Notes: generated by a model from the sequence alone, not told the origin. Positions 1 to 9,366 are shown, numbered from the stretch's first letter. The stretch is 34,493 nucleotides of DNA from Bacteroidales bacterium (GCA_015654795.1 JAATGF010000053.1:1-34493), one strand, 5' to 3'. Program-made: numbers and translations.

Positions 1-28
1 ATTTTCCCAATAAAAATCATCAAAGAAA

Positions 29-236
29 AGAGCAATGCAGCGTCCGTCGCCGTCCATCTCAGAAAAAGTCAATCCAGACTATACGTTTTTTCACTACCTT
101 TATCTATCGATAAAGGCGCCCCACTTCCTCCGTATCTGGTCCGTATCAACTCCCGACCTTCCTCGTACCAACATCGGGTTCCTTTTTCCGGTGATCGTTT
201 TATGGGAAGATTATAAATTGAAACAAACAACCGTCT
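29..236. repeat. Interspersed repeat family R1, copy 1 (head P, tail A)
   Basis: Non-coding repeat seen again at about 1495, 19862 and 20284. It has three parts. The head (about 31-91) carries repeated CGTCCRTC units and ends in ACTATACGTTTTTT, as in copy 4. The core (about 95-190) opens with a perfect hairpin, CCTTTATC-TATC-GATAAAGG, followed by a run of imperfect TCCGTAYC units. The tail (about 190-229) reads ATCGTTTTATGGGAAG and ends GAAACAAAC, as in copy 3. Short open frames here are not conserved between copies and look spurious. Bases 1-34 resemble the end of repeat R2 (20251-20285), so the R2-then-R1 order of copy 4 is repeated here in degraded form. Confidence 0.75.
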
Positions 237-275
237 TTTTTGGGGAAGAGGTTTTAATTTATCATTAAAAGTTAA

Positions 276-1454
276 GGCTCTATTCTTAAATACGGTTGAT
301 AGTTTATAAATAAGCATTAATCCCTATAACATCCTTATTTTGAATAGCTGACGACCAATTTCTTTTTGTTGGACATCTGTAAGTCCTTTCTGAGAGTTTC
401 TCTATGAAATCTTTATAGTAACCTTCAATATTTGTAAAGACACCCCAGGCTTTTTTATTCTGTTTCATTTCATCCTGTAATTTCAAATTACTATTCTCAT
501 CTGATTTCCTTTCTTCGTTCATCGCGAACCAATTAGAATAGTTTTGAAGGTATTTTGTTGAAACGCCTCTGAATTGATGATTGACTATCGTTTTCACTCT
601 CGAAGCCAAATTATTGACAGTTTGTACATGAAATTCTCCTCCGGCAGTGTGTTCAGATGCTTTAAAGTTTACATGGGCTATCTTTTCTGACTTAGCAAAT
701 GCAGAGATACTTCGATGTTTATCAGACACTAACGTACACAACTTATTAAACCTTCCTCCAACTTTGCGTTCTATGTCTGACTTTGAAATTCTGCCTATCC
801 TGGTTACCGAAAAGTCTTTACTATTCTTGCGGTCTGCTGTGATTAGCATCTTTACTTGATATTTGTTATCTCCTTTTCGTTTGGATCCACCTCGTTTACG
901 AGAGTATTTAAGACCTTTTCTTCCCTTTTGGCTGTATAAAAACCACACATCATCGATCTCGGTTATTCCATTAAACCCCTTAGATTCTGCGTTCAAACCG
1001 CTGAGAATCTTATGCCTCCAATCAAATGAAGTTTGTACTGAAATACCGATCTTCTTTGCCATTACCTTGATTGGAAGATATTGCTCAAACATGAGTTTGC
1101 TATATTCATCAAACTGGCTCTTCTTTTTTATACCATGGAAACATGTCCCAGAAACGCCAGTAAACGTTTTATGGCACGCTTTACATTTATATCGCTGTAC
1201 AACACCTCGATGACCATTTTTACTCAAAAGAGTTGAAGAGCAATATGGACAACTATCGACAGAAGCATCTTTAGGTGGCTCATTATTAGTATCATTAACT
1301 ATATTGAGCTCTTCCAAAACCAAACTACGCTCTTCAGAATTGAGGCTTTCAAATAATTTCTTAATATGTTTTCTGATATTCATCTCGTTGATATTCAATT
1401 TATCAAAGATAATAAATAAAAATCAAACATCCAACAGTATTTTAGAACAGAGCT
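276..1454 (-). mobile_element. Complete IS1595-family insertion sequence with 8-bp target duplication
   Basis: The element is 1179 bp. Its left end begins GGCTCTATTCTTAAATAC (276 onward) and the complement of its right end begins AGCTCTGTTCTAAAATAC (reading back from 1454). These imperfect terminal inverted repeats match at about 24 of 30 positions. Both sides are flanked by the identical 8-mer AAAGTTAA (268-275 and 1455-1462), a target-site duplication. Eight-bp duplications and ends of this kind are typical of the IS1595 family, in agreement with the transposase inside. Both ends, the duplication and the open frame are intact, so the insertion may be recent. It lies between R1 copies 1 and 2, which would otherwise be only about 70 bp apart. 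Confidence 0.9.
304..1398 (-). CDS. IS1595-family (ISXO2-like) transposase
   Basis: This 364-residue protein would cut and rejoin the element's ends. The N-terminal part has a zinc ribbon with C50-x2-C53 and C72-x2-C75, typical of IS1595 transposases. A helix-turn-helix-like stretch follows around 105-125 (IKVMAKKIGISVQTSFDW). The ISXO2-like catalytic domain spans about 145-295, with candidate acidic residues at D149/D150 (TEIDDVWF) and D226 (LVSDKHRS). The third position falls in the segment HVQTVNNLASRVK, where Asn (N262 or N263) stands in place of Glu, a variation known within the family. The end of the domain keeps the RGVSTKYLQNY signature. The frame is full length with no stop or shift. 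It occupies almost the whole element, its stop lying just inside the left inverted repeat. The ATG at 1398 is the natural start. Confidence 0.9.
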   Translation of the reverse strand: MNINEMNIRKHIKKLFESLNSEERSLVLEELNIVNDTNNEPPKDASVDSCPYCSSTLLSKNGHRGVVQRYKCKACHKTFTGVSGTCFHGIKKKSQFDEYSKLMFEQYLPIKVMAKKIGISVQTSFDWRHKILSGLNAESKGFNGITEIDDVWFLYSQKGRKGLKYSRKRGGSKRKGDNKYQVKMLITADRKNSKDFSVTRIGRISKSDIERKVGGRFNKLCTLVSDKHRSISAFAKSEKIAHVNFKASEHTAGGEFHVQTVNNLASRVKTIVNHQFRGVSTKYLQNYSNWFAMNEERKSDENSNLKLQDEMKQNKKAWGVFTNIEGYYKDFIEKLSERTYRCPTKRNWSSAIQNKDVIGINAYL

Positions 1455-1494
1455 AAAGTTAATTGTCTGATTATTTCAGTTAAACTTTTCGATT

Positions 1495-1790
1495 TCTCCC
1501 GTCTTCTCTGGCCTTCTCTCACATTGATCTAATATATTTTATCTCAATCCTGAGTACCTTTATCGTATCGATAAAGGCGCCCCACTTCCTTCGTATCTGG
1601 TCCGTACCAACTCCGTACCTTCCTCGCACCAATTTCGGGTTCCTTTTTTCGGTGACAATTTAATGGGTATTTAGTGTTTCATAAGCTGTATTTCCTGCCC
1701 TTCATGAAACCGGTATCCGTGTTCAAATCCATTTTATTATGCATTCTTAAATATCTTCTCCCCGGAATTCTGTCCCGATCCATGAAAATG
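1495..1790. repeat. Interspersed repeat family R1, copy 2 (head Q, tail B)
   Basis: The head (about 1495-1553) is CT-rich and ends in TCAATCCTGAGTACC, as in copy 3. The core from 1554 opens with the hairpin CCTTTATCG-TAT-CGATAAAGG, then the GGCGCCCCACTTCCT block and TCCGTACC units. The tail reads GACAATTTAATGGG and then TTTAGTGTT, as in copy 4, and the similarity resumes at about 1755-1785 (CCGGAATTCTGTC and GATCC), again as in copy 4 (20570-20600). Nothing here looks coding. Confidence 0.75.
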
Positions 1791-1823
1791 GAGGTGGTGA
1801 ATTAGGTTTTTAGGGGATTTTTA

Positions 1824-1845
1824 AAACATGTTGTATAACATGTTT
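1824..1845. promoter_or_regulatory. Perfect inverted repeat, candidate operator upstream of susC
   Basis: AAACATGTT-GTAT-AACATGTTT: two perfect 9-bp arms around a 4-bp centre, 221 bp before the susC start and 15 bp before the LacI-type palindrome. It is not followed by a T-run on either strand, so a protein-binding dyad is likelier than a terminator. The binding protein is unknown. Confidence 0.5.
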
Positions 1846-1860
1846 GCCGCAAACGTCACC

Positions 1861-1872
1861 GCAAACGTTTGC
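1861..1872. promoter_or_regulatory. LacI-family-type operator (GCAAACGTTTGC) upstream of susC
   Basis: This is a perfect 12-bp palindrome with a central CG, the classical form of LacI/PurR/MalR-family operators. A half-site, CGCAAACGT, lies just upstream at 1849-1857. LacI-family regulators of maltose and starch genes are known in Bacteroidota, and this site stands directly ahead of the starch locus. No lacI-like gene is in the window, so the regulator would be encoded elsewhere. Confidence 0.6.
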
Positions 1873-2065
1873 ATAATAATATTTTGGTATTCACCAAAAA
1901 ATCAATGTTAAAATAATGTAAAAAGGATGTTAATTTGCGGTGTCGAAATGAAAAATGGAAAGGTTCACGGAGATAAATAATTGATATTCAAATATGTAAA
2001 TCTTTTAATGCCTACTTAGGTGAATTTTTTATAATCATGATTTATGAACTAATAATTTGACTCAC

Positions 2066-5000
2066 ATGAAATTCAAATTTGTAAAAATGAAAGCAATTTG
2101 GTTTTTCCTATTTGCATTACTGACCTTGTCGGTAACTGCACAGGAAAGATCGATTACCGGTAAAGTTACCGATGCGGCTACCAAAGAAGGACTTATTGGC
2201 GTAACCGTTTTAGTTGAAGGAAGCTATACGGGTACAGTTACCGATATTAATGGAAAGTATTCGATTAAGGTCTCTCCCACATCGAAACTCGTTTTCTCAT
2301 ACGTTGGTTATCGACCTCAAACTTTAGCTGTTAATCAGCTTTCGGTGCTGAATGTTGATCTGGCTTCTGAAGCAAAGGGAATCGACGAAGTCGTTGTAAT
2401 CGCCTATGGTACCAGCAAAAAATCAGACCTTACCGGAACTGTAACAGCAGTAACGGCCAAGGAATTTCTAAAAGGGAATATTGCTTCATCCGAACAATTG
2501 TTGATGGGTAAAGTAACCGGCCTGCAAATTACCTCAAGCGGTGGTGCCGCCGGAGGTGGAAGCACAATTCGTATTCGTGGCGGTGCCTCATTAAATGCAA
2601 GCAACGATCCGCTAATTGTTATTGATGGTGTCCCGATTGAAGGGAACGGGCTTTCCGGCTCAGCCAACTTATTGAATACCATTAATCCGAACGACATTGA
2701 ATCGATAAGCGTATTAAAAGATGCTTCGGCTACAGCTCTTTACGGATCGAGGGCGTCAAACGGAGTCCTTATTATCACTACCAAGAAAGGGGTTGCCGGG
2801 GCCGTTAAATTCAATTTTAATACCCAAGCATCAGTGGGTACTGTAGCGAAATATGTTGATGTACTTAATGGCGATCAAATCAGAAGTATTGTTAATGCCG
2901 ATGCATTAGCTACCGGTAATAATACTTTCAAAAATCTTTTGGGAACAGCAAATACCGATTGGCAAAAAGAAATTTATCAAACTGCCTTAAGTTTGGATAA
3001 CAACCTGAGTGCAAGCGGAAGCATAAAAAACATCCCGTTTCGTATTTCTGCCGGATATTTAAGCCAGGATGGCGTCCTCAAAACGAATCACTTCGATCGT
3101 TTTACGGGGGGACTGAATCTTTCGCCAAAATTCTTAACAGATCATTTATCAGTCAACCTGAATTTAAAATACAGTATGACCAAGAACCGCTTTGCCGATG
3201 AGGGTGGTGCAATAGGCGGGGCAGTTAGTTTCGACCCTACCCAACCTGTAATGAAAGCTGGTAGTGTTTATGGCGGATATTATGAATGGCTTCAGGCTGA
3301 TGGGACTCCAATTAATACAAATGGAGGTGCCGTTGCTCCTAATCCGATTGGTTTACTCGAACAAAGAGACAATACTTCGCAGGTGGACAGAATAATCGGA
3401 AATGTACAATTTGATTACAAACTGCATTTTTTCCCTGATTTGCATGTGATGCTTAACCTCGGTCTTGACAAAGCCACAGGAATCGGAGATGATAACAGAC
3501 CCAGAACAATGGCAAGCGTTGCCTATAAGGATGGAATTTACAGCCATTATAAACAGGGGAAGACCAATACCTTAACAGATGTTGCGCTATTTTATTCAAA
3601 AGATCTAACGGAGGTCAAAAGTAAAGTGGATGTCCTTGTGGGGCATAGCTACCAGGATTTTTATACTGATGTTTACAATTATGCTTCTTACAGCCAAGCC
3701 GGTGTGATTGATTCAACGACCATTCCAACCTTTGCAACAGATAAACCTGAATATCGTCTTGAATCTTATTTGGGAAGGTTGAATTATACGTTTGACAACA
3801 AATACCTGTTGACAGCCGCTATACGCAGGGATGCAAGTTCCAAATTTTCACCTGACACACGCGTTGGTTATTTCCCGTCTGTGGCACTGGCCTGGAAAAT
3901 GAACGAAGAATTTTTCAAAAATAGTAATGTAGTAACTGATTTAAAACTTCGTCTGGGGTGGGGTAGTACCGGGCAGCAGGATTTTCCGGCTACTCTCAGT
4001 AATTATCCATACCAGCCCCGATACAGCCAAAGCCAAAGTACAGCACAATACCAGTTTGGCAATACGTTCTATAGCTTTTTGCGTCCATCAGCCTATGATG
4101 CTAATATCAAATGGGAAACCACTACGACCAATAATATTGGATTAGATTTTGGATTTTTAAATGGCAGAATCTCAGGTAATATTGACGTTTATAAGAAAAA
4201 AACGAAAGACCTCTTAAGCTTGGTCCCTATCGCTCCGGGTGCCAATTTCGATATATCTTTATTGACCAATGTTGGCAATATGGAAAACAAGGGTGTTGAA
4301 TTTACGATAAACACCATTCCTGTTCAAACAAAAGATTTCTCATGGAATTTTGGATTTAATGTAACCTATAATGAATCTAAAATTACCAACCTGCTGAAAC
4401 AAACGGATTCCAGTTTTACGGGAATAGAAGTTAGTAGTATTCAAGGAGCTACCGGCAATAATATTGGAAAATTTGCAGTAGGTTATGCCCCTTATACTTT
4501 TTTTGTATATAAACAGATATATGATCAAACTACAGGAGCTCCGATTGAAGGTTTGTATGAAGACCTAAACCGGGACGGAGTTATCGATGCCTCCGACAGG
4601 TACTATTATAAAAAACCGGCACCTGATTTCATGTTTGGCGTTAATACACAATTCACTTATAAAAAATGGAGCATGGGTTTGGTAGGTCACGCTATGTTGG
4701 GTAATTACCTGTACAATAACTTTAATTCGAATGTTGGTACATTAAGAGCATTGAAGAATCCGCTCGTTTACATAGATAATGTTTCTACTAATTATCTAAA
4801 AACCAATTTCACCAACATGCAATATTTGTCCGATTACTACATTGAGAATGCATCCTTCTTCCGCCTCGACAATATCAACCTGGGATATGATGTTGGCAAA
4901 GTCTTTAAAAACAGGGCCTCTCAGTTACGGATAACCGCAAGTGTTCAAAACGTTTTCGTCATTACGAATTATTCCGGATTAGATCCGGAGAATGCCAGTT

Positions 5001-5071
5001 CAACTGGGGTTGATCAGGTTATTTATCCCCGTCCGAGGATATTCTCTGTTGGATTTAACCTTGACTTTTAA
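2066..5071 (+). CDS. susC: SusC-type TonB-dependent outer-membrane transporter
   Basis: This is an outer-membrane beta-barrel that would import starch oligosaccharides with energy from TonB, working with the SusD lid encoded next. The frame is open from a TTG at 2057, but the ATG at 2066 (or 2087) gives a better signal peptide, ending near LSVTAQ. A carboxypeptidase-D-regulatory-like beta domain follows at about 27-105 (SITGKVTDA, GVTVLVEG, GYRPQ). Then comes the TonB-box/plug region: DEVVVIAYGT, IRIRGGASLNA, PLIVIDGVPI, and the SusC signature SISVLKDASATALYGSRASNGV. The rest is barrel, ending in the aromatic VGFNLDF. At about 1000 residues it has the normal length. The 18-bp gap to susD indicates one operon. 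Substrate assignment to alpha-glucan comes from the neighbours. Confidence 0.93.
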   Translation: MKFKFVKMKAIWFFLFALLTLSVTAQERSITGKVTDAATKEGLIGVTVLVEGSYTGTVTDINGKYSIKVSPTSKLVFSYVGYRPQTLAVNQLSVLNVDLASEAKGIDEVVVIAYGTSKKSDLTGTVTAVTAKEFLKGNIASSEQLLMGKVTGLQITSSGGAAGGGSTIRIRGGASLNASNDPLIVIDGVPIEGNGLSGSANLLNTINPNDIESISVLKDASATALYGSRASNGVLIITTKKGVAGAVKFNFNTQASVGTVAKYVDVLNGDQIRSIVNADALATGNNTFKNLLGTANTDWQKEIYQTALSLDNNLSASGSIKNIPFRISAGYLSQDGVLKTNHFDRFTGGLNLSPKFLTDHLSVNLNLKYSMTKNRFADEGGAIGGAVSFDPTQPVMKAGSVYGGYYEWLQADGTPINTNGGAVAPNPIGLLEQRDNTSQVDRIIGNVQFDYKLHFFPDLHVMLNLGLDKATGIGDDNRPRTMASVAYKDGIYSHYKQGKTNTLTDVALFYSKDLTEVKSKVDVLVGHSYQDFYTDVYNYASYSQAGVIDSTTIPTFATDKPEYRLESYLGRLNYTFDNKYLLTAAIRRDASSKFSPDTRVGYFPSVALAWKMNEEFFKNSNVVTDLKLRLGWGSTGQQDFPATLSNYPYQPRYSQSQSTAQYQFGNTFYSFLRPSAYDANIKWETTTTNNIGLDFGFLNGRISGNIDVYKKKTKDLLSLVPIAPGANFDISLLTNVGNMENKGVEFTINTIPVQTKDFSWNFGFNVTYNESKITNLLKQTDSSFTGIEVSSIQGATGNNIGKFAVGYAPYTFFVYKQIYDQTTGAPIEGLYEDLNRDGVIDASDRYYYKKPAPDFMFGVNTQFTYKKWSMGLVGHAMLGNYLYNNFNSNVGTLRALKNPLVYIDNVSTNYLKTNFTNMQYLSDYYIENASFFRLDNINLGYDVGKVFKNRASQLRITASVQNVFVITNYSGLDPENASSTGVDQVIYPRPRIFSVGFNLDF

Positions 5072-5089
5072 TTTTAACAAACGAATTAT

Positions 5090-6718
5090 ATGAAAAGTAG
5101 AACAATAACAAAAATAATTTTTGCATGTGTTGCCATTTTGATTGCAACATCCTGTGCAAATAAACTGGATTTGTTTCCACAAAACGATCTTACTTCCGAT
5201 AAGGCTTATTCTACACCTGAAGGATATAAAAGTGTTCTTGCCAAAGCATATGGCGGATTATCCGTAACCGGGAACAAAGGACCTTCAGACCTACCCGATA
5301 TAGCAGGAGGATTGGATGAAGGTTCTCAGGTAGCATTTATCCGTATGTTTTTCAATTGTCAGGAACTCCCTACGGATGAGGCAATTGTTGCATGGAACGA
5401 CCAAACTATTCACGACTTTCATGATCTTAAATGGACCAGCAGTGATCCGTTCCTGAAAGGAATATACGCCCGCCCAATTTATAACATCACGCTGATTAAT
5501 GAATATTTGCGTGAATCCACGGACGAAAAGGTAGCAGGCAGGGGCATAACCGGTACTGAAGCAACAGATATTAAACAGTCAAGGGCTGAAGTTCGTTTTC
5601 TGCGCGCTTTCAACTATTGGGTTATGATGGATTTATTTGGTAAATCAACCTTCATTACTGAAGATGATGGTATAGGTACATTTTTACCTCGTGAAATTTC
5701 CCGGGATAGTTTATTTAATTACGTTGAAAAAGAGCTCAAAGCGATTGATAGCGAGTTGCTTCCTGCCAAAACGGCAGAATATGGACGTGTAGATCAGGCA
5801 GCTGGTTGGGCTTTACTTGCACGTTTATATTTGAATGCCGGCGTTTATACCGGAACTAATCGAAATGACGATGCCATTACCTACTCAAAAAAGGTAATTG
5901 ATGCAGGTTATGAGTTACAGCCGGGATATTTCAAATTATTCATGGCCGATAACGATAAATATACCAATGAAATAATTTGGGCAGTCAATTGTGATGGCGT
6001 AAAAGGCCAGGCTTATGGAAATACAACGTTCTTAATTCACGCCCCTTCCGGCGATGATCATGATGATTATGGTGTTGCGGGAGGATGGAGTGGTTATAGA
6101 GCCACGAAGACGTTTGGCGATAAGTTCCCGAAAGACGGGTCAGGAAATATTGATAAAGTAGCAGATGAAAGGGGAAATGCCTTTTATACCTCAAAATTCA
6201 GTGGCACTCCGGCCCAGGCATTAATAAGTACTCTTGATGATGTCAGTAATTTCGCCACAGGATATCATATCAAGAAATATGTGAATATCCGTTCAGATGG
6301 TGCTGCTGTCAGTGATCCGACCAAAACTTATTCCGATATTGATTTCCCGATATTCCGTTTATCAGAAATGTACCTGATTTATGCCGAAGCAGTTCTTCGT
6401 GGCGGGACAACCGGCGATTTAGGAACTGCACTTACTTATGTGAACCTTATCAGGTCAAGAGCTGGCGCTGCATTATTTAGTTCGGCAGATATTACTTTGC
6501 CGAATATACTTGATGAGAGAGCAAGAGAATTGTTTTGGGAAGGACACCGCCGCACTGACTTGATTCGTTATGGTCAATTAACAACTGCGACCTATTTATG
6601 GCCCTGGAAAGGTGGAATTGCTTCTGGTACGACAGTCGATAGTAAATATAATCTGTTCCCTGTTCCTGCAGCCAATATAACGGCCAATCCAAACTTAACG
6701 CAGAATACGGGGTATTAA
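5090..6718 (+). CDS. susD: SusD-family starch-binding outer-membrane lipoprotein
   Basis: This surface lipoprotein captures starch and forms the lid of the SusC channel. The lipobox is ATSC with C22 as the lipidated residue. The sequence is of the RagB/SusD type with TPR-like helices: LYLNAGVYTGTN and the C-terminal RLSEMYLIYAEAVLR, LTYVNLIRSRAG and DERARELFWEGHRRTDLIRYG, all SusD-family signatures. At 542 residues it is close to classical SusD (551). The N-terminal half (NDQTIHDFHDLKW) resembles the starch-type SusD more than most PUL SusD proteins, in keeping with the amylase in the same locus. It lies 18 bp after susC and 30 bp before the next lipoprotein gene. Confidence 0.93.
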   Translation: MKSRTITKIIFACVAILIATSCANKLDLFPQNDLTSDKAYSTPEGYKSVLAKAYGGLSVTGNKGPSDLPDIAGGLDEGSQVAFIRMFFNCQELPTDEAIVAWNDQTIHDFHDLKWTSSDPFLKGIYARPIYNITLINEYLRESTDEKVAGRGITGTEATDIKQSRAEVRFLRAFNYWVMMDLFGKSTFITEDDGIGTFLPREISRDSLFNYVEKELKAIDSELLPAKTAEYGRVDQAAGWALLARLYLNAGVYTGTNRNDDAITYSKKVIDAGYELQPGYFKLFMADNDKYTNEIIWAVNCDGVKGQAYGNTTFLIHAPSGDDHDDYGVAGGWSGYRATKTFGDKFPKDGSGNIDKVADERGNAFYTSKFSGTPAQALISTLDDVSNFATGYHIKKYVNIRSDGAAVSDPTKTYSDIDFPIFRLSEMYLIYAEAVLRGGTTGDLGTALTYVNLIRSRAGAALFSSADITLPNILDERARELFWEGHRRTDLIRYGQLTTATYLWPWKGGIASGTTVDSKYNLFPVPAANITANPNLTQNTGY

Positions 6719-6748
6719 ATCATAAATTACCAAACAAAAGAATTTACA

Positions 6749-7585
6749 ATGAAAAACATATCTAAATTCGCGCTCTTATCACTCTTACTCACCATTTTAG
6801 TATGGTCGTGTAGTAAAGATGAGCATAAGATCTATTTTGAAGGAGGGACTGCCCCGGTATTGGCATCAACCCAAACAGCTATAAACTTGTCGTATTTGAC
6901 TGCAGCCGACGAAGCTGTAACATTTACATGGACCAATCCGAATTACGAGTTTACAACAGGTGTTAGTTCGCAAAACGTAAGTTATGTGTTGGAGATTGAT
7001 ACAACAGGAGCTGATTTTACAAATCCAAATAAGAAAGAGCTTGCAATAAGCCAGGATTTGAGTCAGACAATTTCGGTTGGCACCTTCAATGATTACTTGT
7101 TGAACCAATTGGTACTGGTGCCGGATAAGTCTCATAACCTGGACGTAAGAATTAAATCGACGTTGACAAACAATTCAGTGCCGCTATATTCCAATGTTCT
7201 TAAATTTACAGTTACTCCTTATTCCATTCCTCCGAAAGTTGCGCCTCCAACTGACGGTACTTTATGGATTATAGGTAACGCAGTAGCTTCAGACTGGACG
7301 AACCCTCTTCCGGCGCCCTACGATGTATCGCAGAAATTCACTCAAGTTTCTGAGACACTTTACGAATTAACTGTTCCAATGATTGGAGGTGGTAAAGGAT
7401 ATAAGTTAATCCAGAAGCAGGGTGATTGGGACACGCAATATCATGCCATTGATGGTACCGTATTTACAGGTGGAGACTTCGAGTTGAAGAATGCTGATCC
7501 TCAATTTCTTGGGCCAGTTGCTTCCGGTACTTATAAGATCACGGTGGATTTCCAGCGTGGAAAATATACTGTGGTAGCTCAGTAA
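6749..7585 (+). CDS. susE: SusE-type surface starch-binding lipoprotein
   Basis: This 278-residue lipoprotein has its lipobox at C21 (VWSC). CSKDEH follows the cysteine, a charged stretch like the export signal that sends Bacteroidota lipoproteins to the cell surface. The N-terminal half (about 30-160) is the SusE beta domain: AVTFTWTNPNYEF, then VSYVLEIDTTGADF, ending LKFTVTPYSIPP. The C-terminal half (about 170-278) is one starch-binding-like module, starting LWIIGNAVASDW and ending in GTYKITVDFQRGKYTVV. It is shorter than classical SusE, which has two such modules. Position after susD and the 30-bp gaps on both sides place it in the operon. It probably adds glucan affinity at the cell surface. 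Confidence 0.85.
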   Translation: MKNISKFALLSLLLTILVWSCSKDEHKIYFEGGTAPVLASTQTAINLSYLTAADEAVTFTWTNPNYEFTTGVSSQNVSYVLEIDTTGADFTNPNKKELAISQDLSQTISVGTFNDYLLNQLVLVPDKSHNLDVRIKSTLTNNSVPLYSNVLKFTVTPYSIPPKVAPPTDGTLWIIGNAVASDWTNPLPAPYDVSQKFTQVSETLYELTVPMIGGGKGYKLIQKQGDWDTQYHAIDGTVFTGGDFELKNADPQFLGPVASGTYKITVDFQRGKYTVVAQ

Positions 7586-7615
7586 ACTAATCTCAATATC
7601 TTTAAACGGTTAATT

Positions 7616-9316
7616 ATGAAAAATATAATAAAAGTACTAATTGCAATAGTTGGAATTGTACTGGTTTTCACTGCCTGTCATAAAGAGGGGGATTTACCCT
7701 TTTATAAAGCAGGAAACGTGACTGTATTGACCGGTAGCGCAACTACCGTTAATGCAGCTGTTGCAGATTCAAGCAAAACAGCGCTTACATTAAACTGGAC
7801 ATGGCCTAATTATGCCACTGATTCTATCAATCAAAAATTTATTGTGCAAATAGATTCTGCAGGTAAGAATTTTGTAAAACCTGTTACAAGAGTTTTGAAG
7901 GGAGTGTTAAGCACCTCTTTTACGGCGAAGGAACTAAACACAATTGTTTTTGGTTTTGGAGATGTTAGTGCTCCTTATAGTTTAGAAATGCGGGTCATCT
8001 CATCTTATGCCAACAACAATGAACAGTATCTGTCAAATAATGTTATGGTTAGTGTTACGCCTTACTTTATTCCGCTTACCTTATCATTGAATCCGTCAGG
8101 ACCTTTGACATTAGTTGTTGCAAACGCCGCAAGCAATGCAGTTACCTTCACTTGGAATGCGACAGCATTTGGTAATCTTCCCCTCAATTATGCCATACAA
8201 ATAGATAAAGCCGATGGCACTTTTGCAAGTCCGAATGTGATAACTTACGGAACCGCTTTGACAGGAGGTATAACAGTGAATGATCTGAATAACGCAGCAA
8301 TTAATGCTGGTATAAGCCCAAATGAAACAGGAGACTTATCAATCCGTGCCATAGCTTATCAGGGCACAAATTTTGCCAATTCTCTTCCTTCAAATGTTGT
8401 AAAATTAAAAGTTACTCCTTATCTCTCGACGTTGACCTGGTATCTTCCTGGCGATTACGTTACAGACAGTTATCCCGGCACTACATTTTTGAATTGGGAT
8501 CCAGTCAACTCGCCTCAGATTAGGAGTTTAGCCTCAGCGCCGACTAACCTGGAAGGTTATGTATACATGGCAAATAGTTCTAACAACTGGAAATTTGCAT
8601 CAAAACCCAACTGGGATGGGCCTAATTATGCTAATAATGACGCTGATGGTGTATTAAAACCCGGCATATTAGATCCTAACGCGAAAAATAATATTAATTC
8701 GCCTAAAGGTTATTACAAGATAAATGCTAATGTGGCTACGTTTACCTATACTGCTGTTGCTACAACCTGGGGCATTATTGGAGATGCTTCACCTAATGCC
8801 TGGGATGATGAAACTGCATTGACTTATGACCCTGCTTCAAGCACCTGGAAAGGTGGAATGCATATGACTGTCGGGGCATTTAAATTCAGGGCAAATCATT
8901 CATGGGACTATAATTATGGCAGTGATTTAGCCGATGGGATCTTAAGTGCCGGTGGTGGAAATATCCCCATCGCTTTAGCGGCTGATTATTTTTTCACTTT
9001 AGATCTTAGCCATCCAAATGCATATACTTACAGTGCAAACAGATGGGGCTTGATTGGATCAGCTACCGCTGGTGGCTGGGACTCTGACCAGAACTTAATC
9101 TGGGATGCGGCAAATAAAGTATTGAAAATAACAACTGATTTAGTTGCTGGAGAAATAAAATTCAGAGCTAACGACGCCTGGGATTTGGCTTTAGGTGGTA
9201 CAGTTGACGCTTTGACTACGTCAGGAGGGAACATTGCTATAGCTGCAGCAGGTAACTATACGATTACTCTCGATTTAAGCAAAGCTACTTATACTTGTGT
9301 AATTAAGAAAAACTAA
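7616..9316 (+). CDS. SusE/SusF-family multi-module starch-binding lipoprotein
   Basis: This 566-residue lipoprotein has its lipobox at C21 (FTAC), with CHKEGD after it. Two Ig-like SusE domains come first: about 30-150 (LTLNWTWPNYATD to VMVSVTPYFIP) and about 155-270 (AVTFTWNATAFGN to VKLKVTPYL). A linker module (about 275-380) starts WYLPGDYVTD and carries its own NSSNNWKFASKPNWDG element. Two clear SusE/SusF starch-binding modules follow: WGIIGDASPNAWDDET (about 384-475) and WGLIGSATAGGWDSDQ (about 478-565), each with the FKFRAN-type W-rich binding strand and a closing YTITLDLS-type strand. The three module starts resemble each other, so the C-terminal half looks like three tandem starch-binding modules, as in SusF. 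It is the last gene before the terminator at 9328. Confidence 0.85.
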   Translation: MKNIIKVLIAIVGIVLVFTACHKEGDLPFYKAGNVTVLTGSATTVNAAVADSSKTALTLNWTWPNYATDSINQKFIVQIDSAGKNFVKPVTRVLKGVLSTSFTAKELNTIVFGFGDVSAPYSLEMRVISSYANNNEQYLSNNVMVSVTPYFIPLTLSLNPSGPLTLVVANAASNAVTFTWNATAFGNLPLNYAIQIDKADGTFASPNVITYGTALTGGITVNDLNNAAINAGISPNETGDLSIRAIAYQGTNFANSLPSNVVKLKVTPYLSTLTWYLPGDYVTDSYPGTTFLNWDPVNSPQIRSLASAPTNLEGYVYMANSSNNWKFASKPNWDGPNYANNDADGVLKPGILDPNAKNNINSPKGYYKINANVATFTYTAVATTWGIIGDASPNAWDDETALTYDPASSTWKGGMHMTVGAFKFRANHSWDYNYGSDLADGILSAGGGNIPIALAADYFFTLDLSHPNAYTYSANRWGLIGSATAGGWDSDQNLIWDAANKVLKITTDLVAGEIKFRANDAWDLALGGTVDALTTSGGNIAIAAAGNYTITLDLSKATYTCVIKKN

Positions 9317-9327
9317 TTTTAAATAGT

Positions 9328-9366
9328 AAAGGCTTATCTGCAGAATTCAGCGGGTAAGCCTTTTTT
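9328..9366 (+). terminator. Rho-independent terminator after the sus lipoprotein genes
   Basis: AAAGGCTTA (9328-9336) pairs with TAAGCCTTT (9355-9363), followed by a run of six T. It lies 11 bp after the stop of the SusF-type gene and separates the susCDE-F transcript from the amylase gene. Confidence 0.85.

Noticed and set aside
863..1213. 116-codon frame on the + strand
   Set aside because: Antisense to the IS1595 transposase and without recognisable features.
1873..2065. Specific -7/-33 promoter for susC
   Set aside because: Several TAATTTG- and TATTTTG-like stretches exist, but none fits TAnnTTTG with a TTG at the right distance, so I did not call one.
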